Below, piece by piece: positions 62,170-64,000 of a stretch of DNA of 64,000 nucleotides (its first letter is position 1; every line of letters starts with the position of its first letter). The translations under genes and the position numbers were made by a program. Below the pieces are notes generated by a model that was not told the DNA's origin, searched no databases, and saw only the letters and a list, made by a program, of their open reading frames with translations. The stretch covers positions 186,001-250,000 of the forward strand of contig CAVTVQ010000009.1 of NCBI GenBank assembly GCA_963738205.1. Reading direction: 5' to 3'. The stretch comes from DATFQE01 sp963738205 (GTDB lineage: Bacteria > Actinomycetota > Thermoleophilia > Gaiellales > Gaiellaceae).

Positions 62170-63843
62170 TGCTCTGCAAGACCTGCCGCCGCCAGGTGGC
62201 CAAGGGCGCAGCGTTCTGCCCGAGCTGCGGGAGCTCCGTCGGAGGAAGGGACGAGCTCGCGCTCGAGGTCGTGCTGCCGGGCGGCGCCCGGGTCCCGCTC
62301 ACGGGCTCGCTCGCGATCGGGCGGGCGGCCGACAACGCGATCCAGCTCGACGACCGCTCCGTCTCGCGGCATCACGCGCGCGTCAGCGCCGGCGGCGACG
62401 GCGCGTGGGTCGAGGACGCGGGCTCGACGCACGGGACGTTCCTCGACGGGAAGCCGGTCGGCGCCCGTGCGCCGCTGCGCGACGGGGCCAGCGTCCACGT
62501 CGGCAACGTCGAGTTCCGGGTCGAGCGGCGCCGTCAAGAGAGCGAGGCGGGCCGGACGATCGTCGTGCGGCCGGGTGCCAGCCTGCTCGTCTCCGCTGTC
62601 GGGGCCAGCGAGGTCGACCCGGCCGCGACGTCCTATGGCTTCCGGCCGCGCGTGCGCTCCGGTTGGGCGCTGAAGCGGCTCGAGGAGGGCGAGGGCACGC
62701 GGCGCTGGGTGCTGAAGGACCTGCGCGGCGACGGCGCTTTCGTGCGCATGGGCGACGACGACGCGGCCGTCTTTCGCATGCTCGACGGCCGGCACGCCCT
62801 GCCCGAGCTGATCACCGGACGCGGAGGAGCGCTTCGGTCCGGGCGGCGCCACGCGGCTCGCGCGCCTACTGGCAGACCTGGGCGAGCGCGGGCTGCTCGA
62901 GGGCGTCCAGAGCTCGACGATGGACGGCGCCTCGAGCGGCATCGCCGCCGCGCTGAAGCCGCACGAGTTCGAGATCAAGGGGCTCGGCCGGCTGTTCGAG
63001 CGCGTGTACCTCGCGGGCGGCTGGGTCCTCTTCACGCGGGCGGCGCTGATCGCGATGTCCGTCATCGGCGTGGCGGGCCTGGTGACGTTCTTCTACTTGA
63101 TCGCCCGGCGCTATGGGACGCCGTTCGTGGTCGCCGACCGCATCGGGATCGGCGCCTTCGTCTTCCTGCTCGGCCGCTTCCTGGTGGTGGCCCTGCACGA
63201 GCTGGCCCACGGGCTCGTCGTCAGCTCGTTCGGGCGGCGGGTGTCGCGCGCGGGCCTGAAGCTGATGCTCGTCTTCCCGTACGCGTTCGTCGACACCTCC
63301 GACGGCTGGTTCGAGCCGCGTCGCCGCCGCCTGGCGATCAGCGCAGCCGGGCCGGCCAGCGACCTGCTCGTCGGTGGCGTCTTCTCCCTCGGAGCCGCGT
63401 TCGTCCACGGCACGGTCCGCGACGTGCTCTTCCAGCTCGCGTTTGCCGCCTACGTCGGCGCGTTCTCGAACCTGAACCCGCTGCTCGACCGCGACGGGTA
63501 CCACATGCTCGTCGACTGGCTCGGGGAGCCCGGGCTGCGCAAGCGGGCGCGGGCGCACCTCGCGGCGGTCATCTCCGGCCGCGGCCGCGCCGCCGACGAG
63601 CCACGTGCGCTGCTCATCTATGCCCTGGCGGGGCTTGCGTGGACGGTGGCAGCTGTGGCATTCGTCATAGTGATGTCGACGCGCTATTACGGAGTCTTGA
63701 CGTCGCTGGCTCCGCCGGAGGTGGTGTGGGGCGTGTTCGGCGCCTTCTACCTGCTGATGTTCGTCCCGGTGATCGTGATGGTCGGCCGGCCTCTGCTCGA
63801 CCGACTGCGGCGTCGGAAGGACGACGACGTTGTCATCGCCTGA
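62169..63843 (+). CDS. zinc-ribbon/FHA/PqqD-like/M50 metalloprotease fusion (one-base frameshift)
   Basis: About 557 residues after removing one G near 62816-62820. The order is: zinc ribbon (CKTCRRQVAKGAAFCPSCG), FHA domain (IGRAADNAIQLDDRSVSRHHARV ... GSTHGTFLDG), and a PqqD-like winged domain (~157-248: AAVFRMLDGRHALPELIT joined to EERFGPGGATRLARLL and GLLEGV). Then comes a multi-helix M50 peptidase with HELAH (His343) and the second motif NLNPLLDRDGY. FHA binds phospho-Thr; PqqD folds bind leader peptides. The GTG overlaps the previous stop. Confidence 0.82.
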
Positions 63844-64000
63844 GGAGACCAAGCAGGCCGCCGACCTGATCGAGCGTCTGCTCACGGACGCCACGTTCAG
63901 AGGCGAGTTTCGCCGCGACCCGGCGGCCGCCTGCGAGAAGTTCGGGCTGAACGAGCTCGCCGAGGAGCTCCGAGGGGGCACCGGCGCCAAGGCGCTCTAC
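63830..64000 (+). CDS. protein with NHLP/Os1348-like N-terminus, cut by the window edge
   Basis: From TTG 63830 (overlapping the M50 stop) 57 codons are visible. The segment DLIERLLTDATFRGEFRRDPAAACEKFGL matches the pattern LLTD..FR..F..DP..A....GL seen in NHLP-type leader peptides (Os1348-like) and in some larger proteins that borrow it. It directly follows a protease that carries a PqqD-like domain, the fold that binds such leaders in RiPP pathways. Whether the full protein is a short precursor, a toxin/cargo or a wall enzyme cannot be told. Confidence 0.6.
   Translation, partial: MSSPEETKQAADLIERLLTDATFRGEFRRDPAAACEKFGLNELAEELRGGTGAKALY

Noticed and set aside
44094..64000. Prophage
   Set aside because: Only tail-type genes plus eCIS markers (DUF4157, DUF4255, Pvc15-like AAA+) are found; no head, packaging, integration or lysis genes.

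Overview
The window is very GC-rich, gene-dense DNA with many GTG/TTG starts and 4-bp ATGA/GTGA overlaps. Its gene families (an F420-type luciferase-like oxidoreductase, an R2-like ligand-binding oxidase, many acyl-CoA dehydrogenases, actinobacterial DUF families) point to a high-GC actinobacterium, plausibly of the class Thermoleophilia. That placement is an inference from gene content; no rRNA or tRNA gene was seen.

Layout. 1-2.3 kb: the end of a secreted glycosidase-like gene and a metallo-beta-lactamase-fold hydrolase. 2.3-7.1 kb: a complete branched-chain amino-acid-type ABC importer (livG-F-H-M plus a binding protein) closed by a strong hairpin. 7.2-12.1 kb: a run of acyl-CoA dehydrogenase, thiolase, alpha/beta hydrolase, M23-like protein and haloalkane-dehalogenase-like protein. 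12.1-13.2 kb: a divergent VOC protein/TetR pair with palindromic operators in its promoters. 13.2-33.6 kb: a large acyl-CoA, fatty-acid or sterol-like catabolic region with five further acyl-CoA dehydrogenase genes, several SDRs, two AMP-forming ligases, thioesterases, MaoC, oxidoreductases and R2lox. Short divergent intergenic gaps carry -10 boxes 6-9 nt from start codons, which suggests leaderless mRNAs. 34-39.4 kb: a GntR regulator, a Zn membrane peptidase, an AI-2E-type permease, fumarylacetoacetase and housekeeping genes. 39.5-42.5 kb: malate synthase, isocitrate lyase and a tiny Cys-rich peptide behind an operator-rich promoter. Together these genes would take up and degrade acyl substrates to acetyl-CoA and assimilate it through the glyoxylate shunt.

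44.1-64 kb: a contractile injection system (eCIS-type) locus. In order it encodes a DUF4157 protein, a Pvc15-like AAA+ ATPase, a DUF4255 (Pvc16-like) protein, a degenerate receiver protein, sheath, two tube proteins, a tail-assembly-chaperone-like protein, a DUF6760 peptide, a long disordered protein, a third tube protein, a LysM (Pvc7-like) protein, a VgrG-like spike, a gp25-like protein, baseplate J and tail protein I. No capsid, terminase, portal or integrase gene is present, so this is not a prophage. The locus then enters less familiar ground: a zinc-ribbon/Ig-like/transmembrane/PASTA/TolB-like protein, a zinc-ribbon/FHA/PqqD-like/M50-protease fusion, and the start of a protein resembling NHLP-type leader peptides, cut by the window edge.

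Five genes (livG, an SDR, a tube protein, the disordered protein, the FHA-M50 gene) each need a single-base correction to read through. Four of the five sites lie in or beside G runs, so sequence or assembly errors are likelier than real gene decay.
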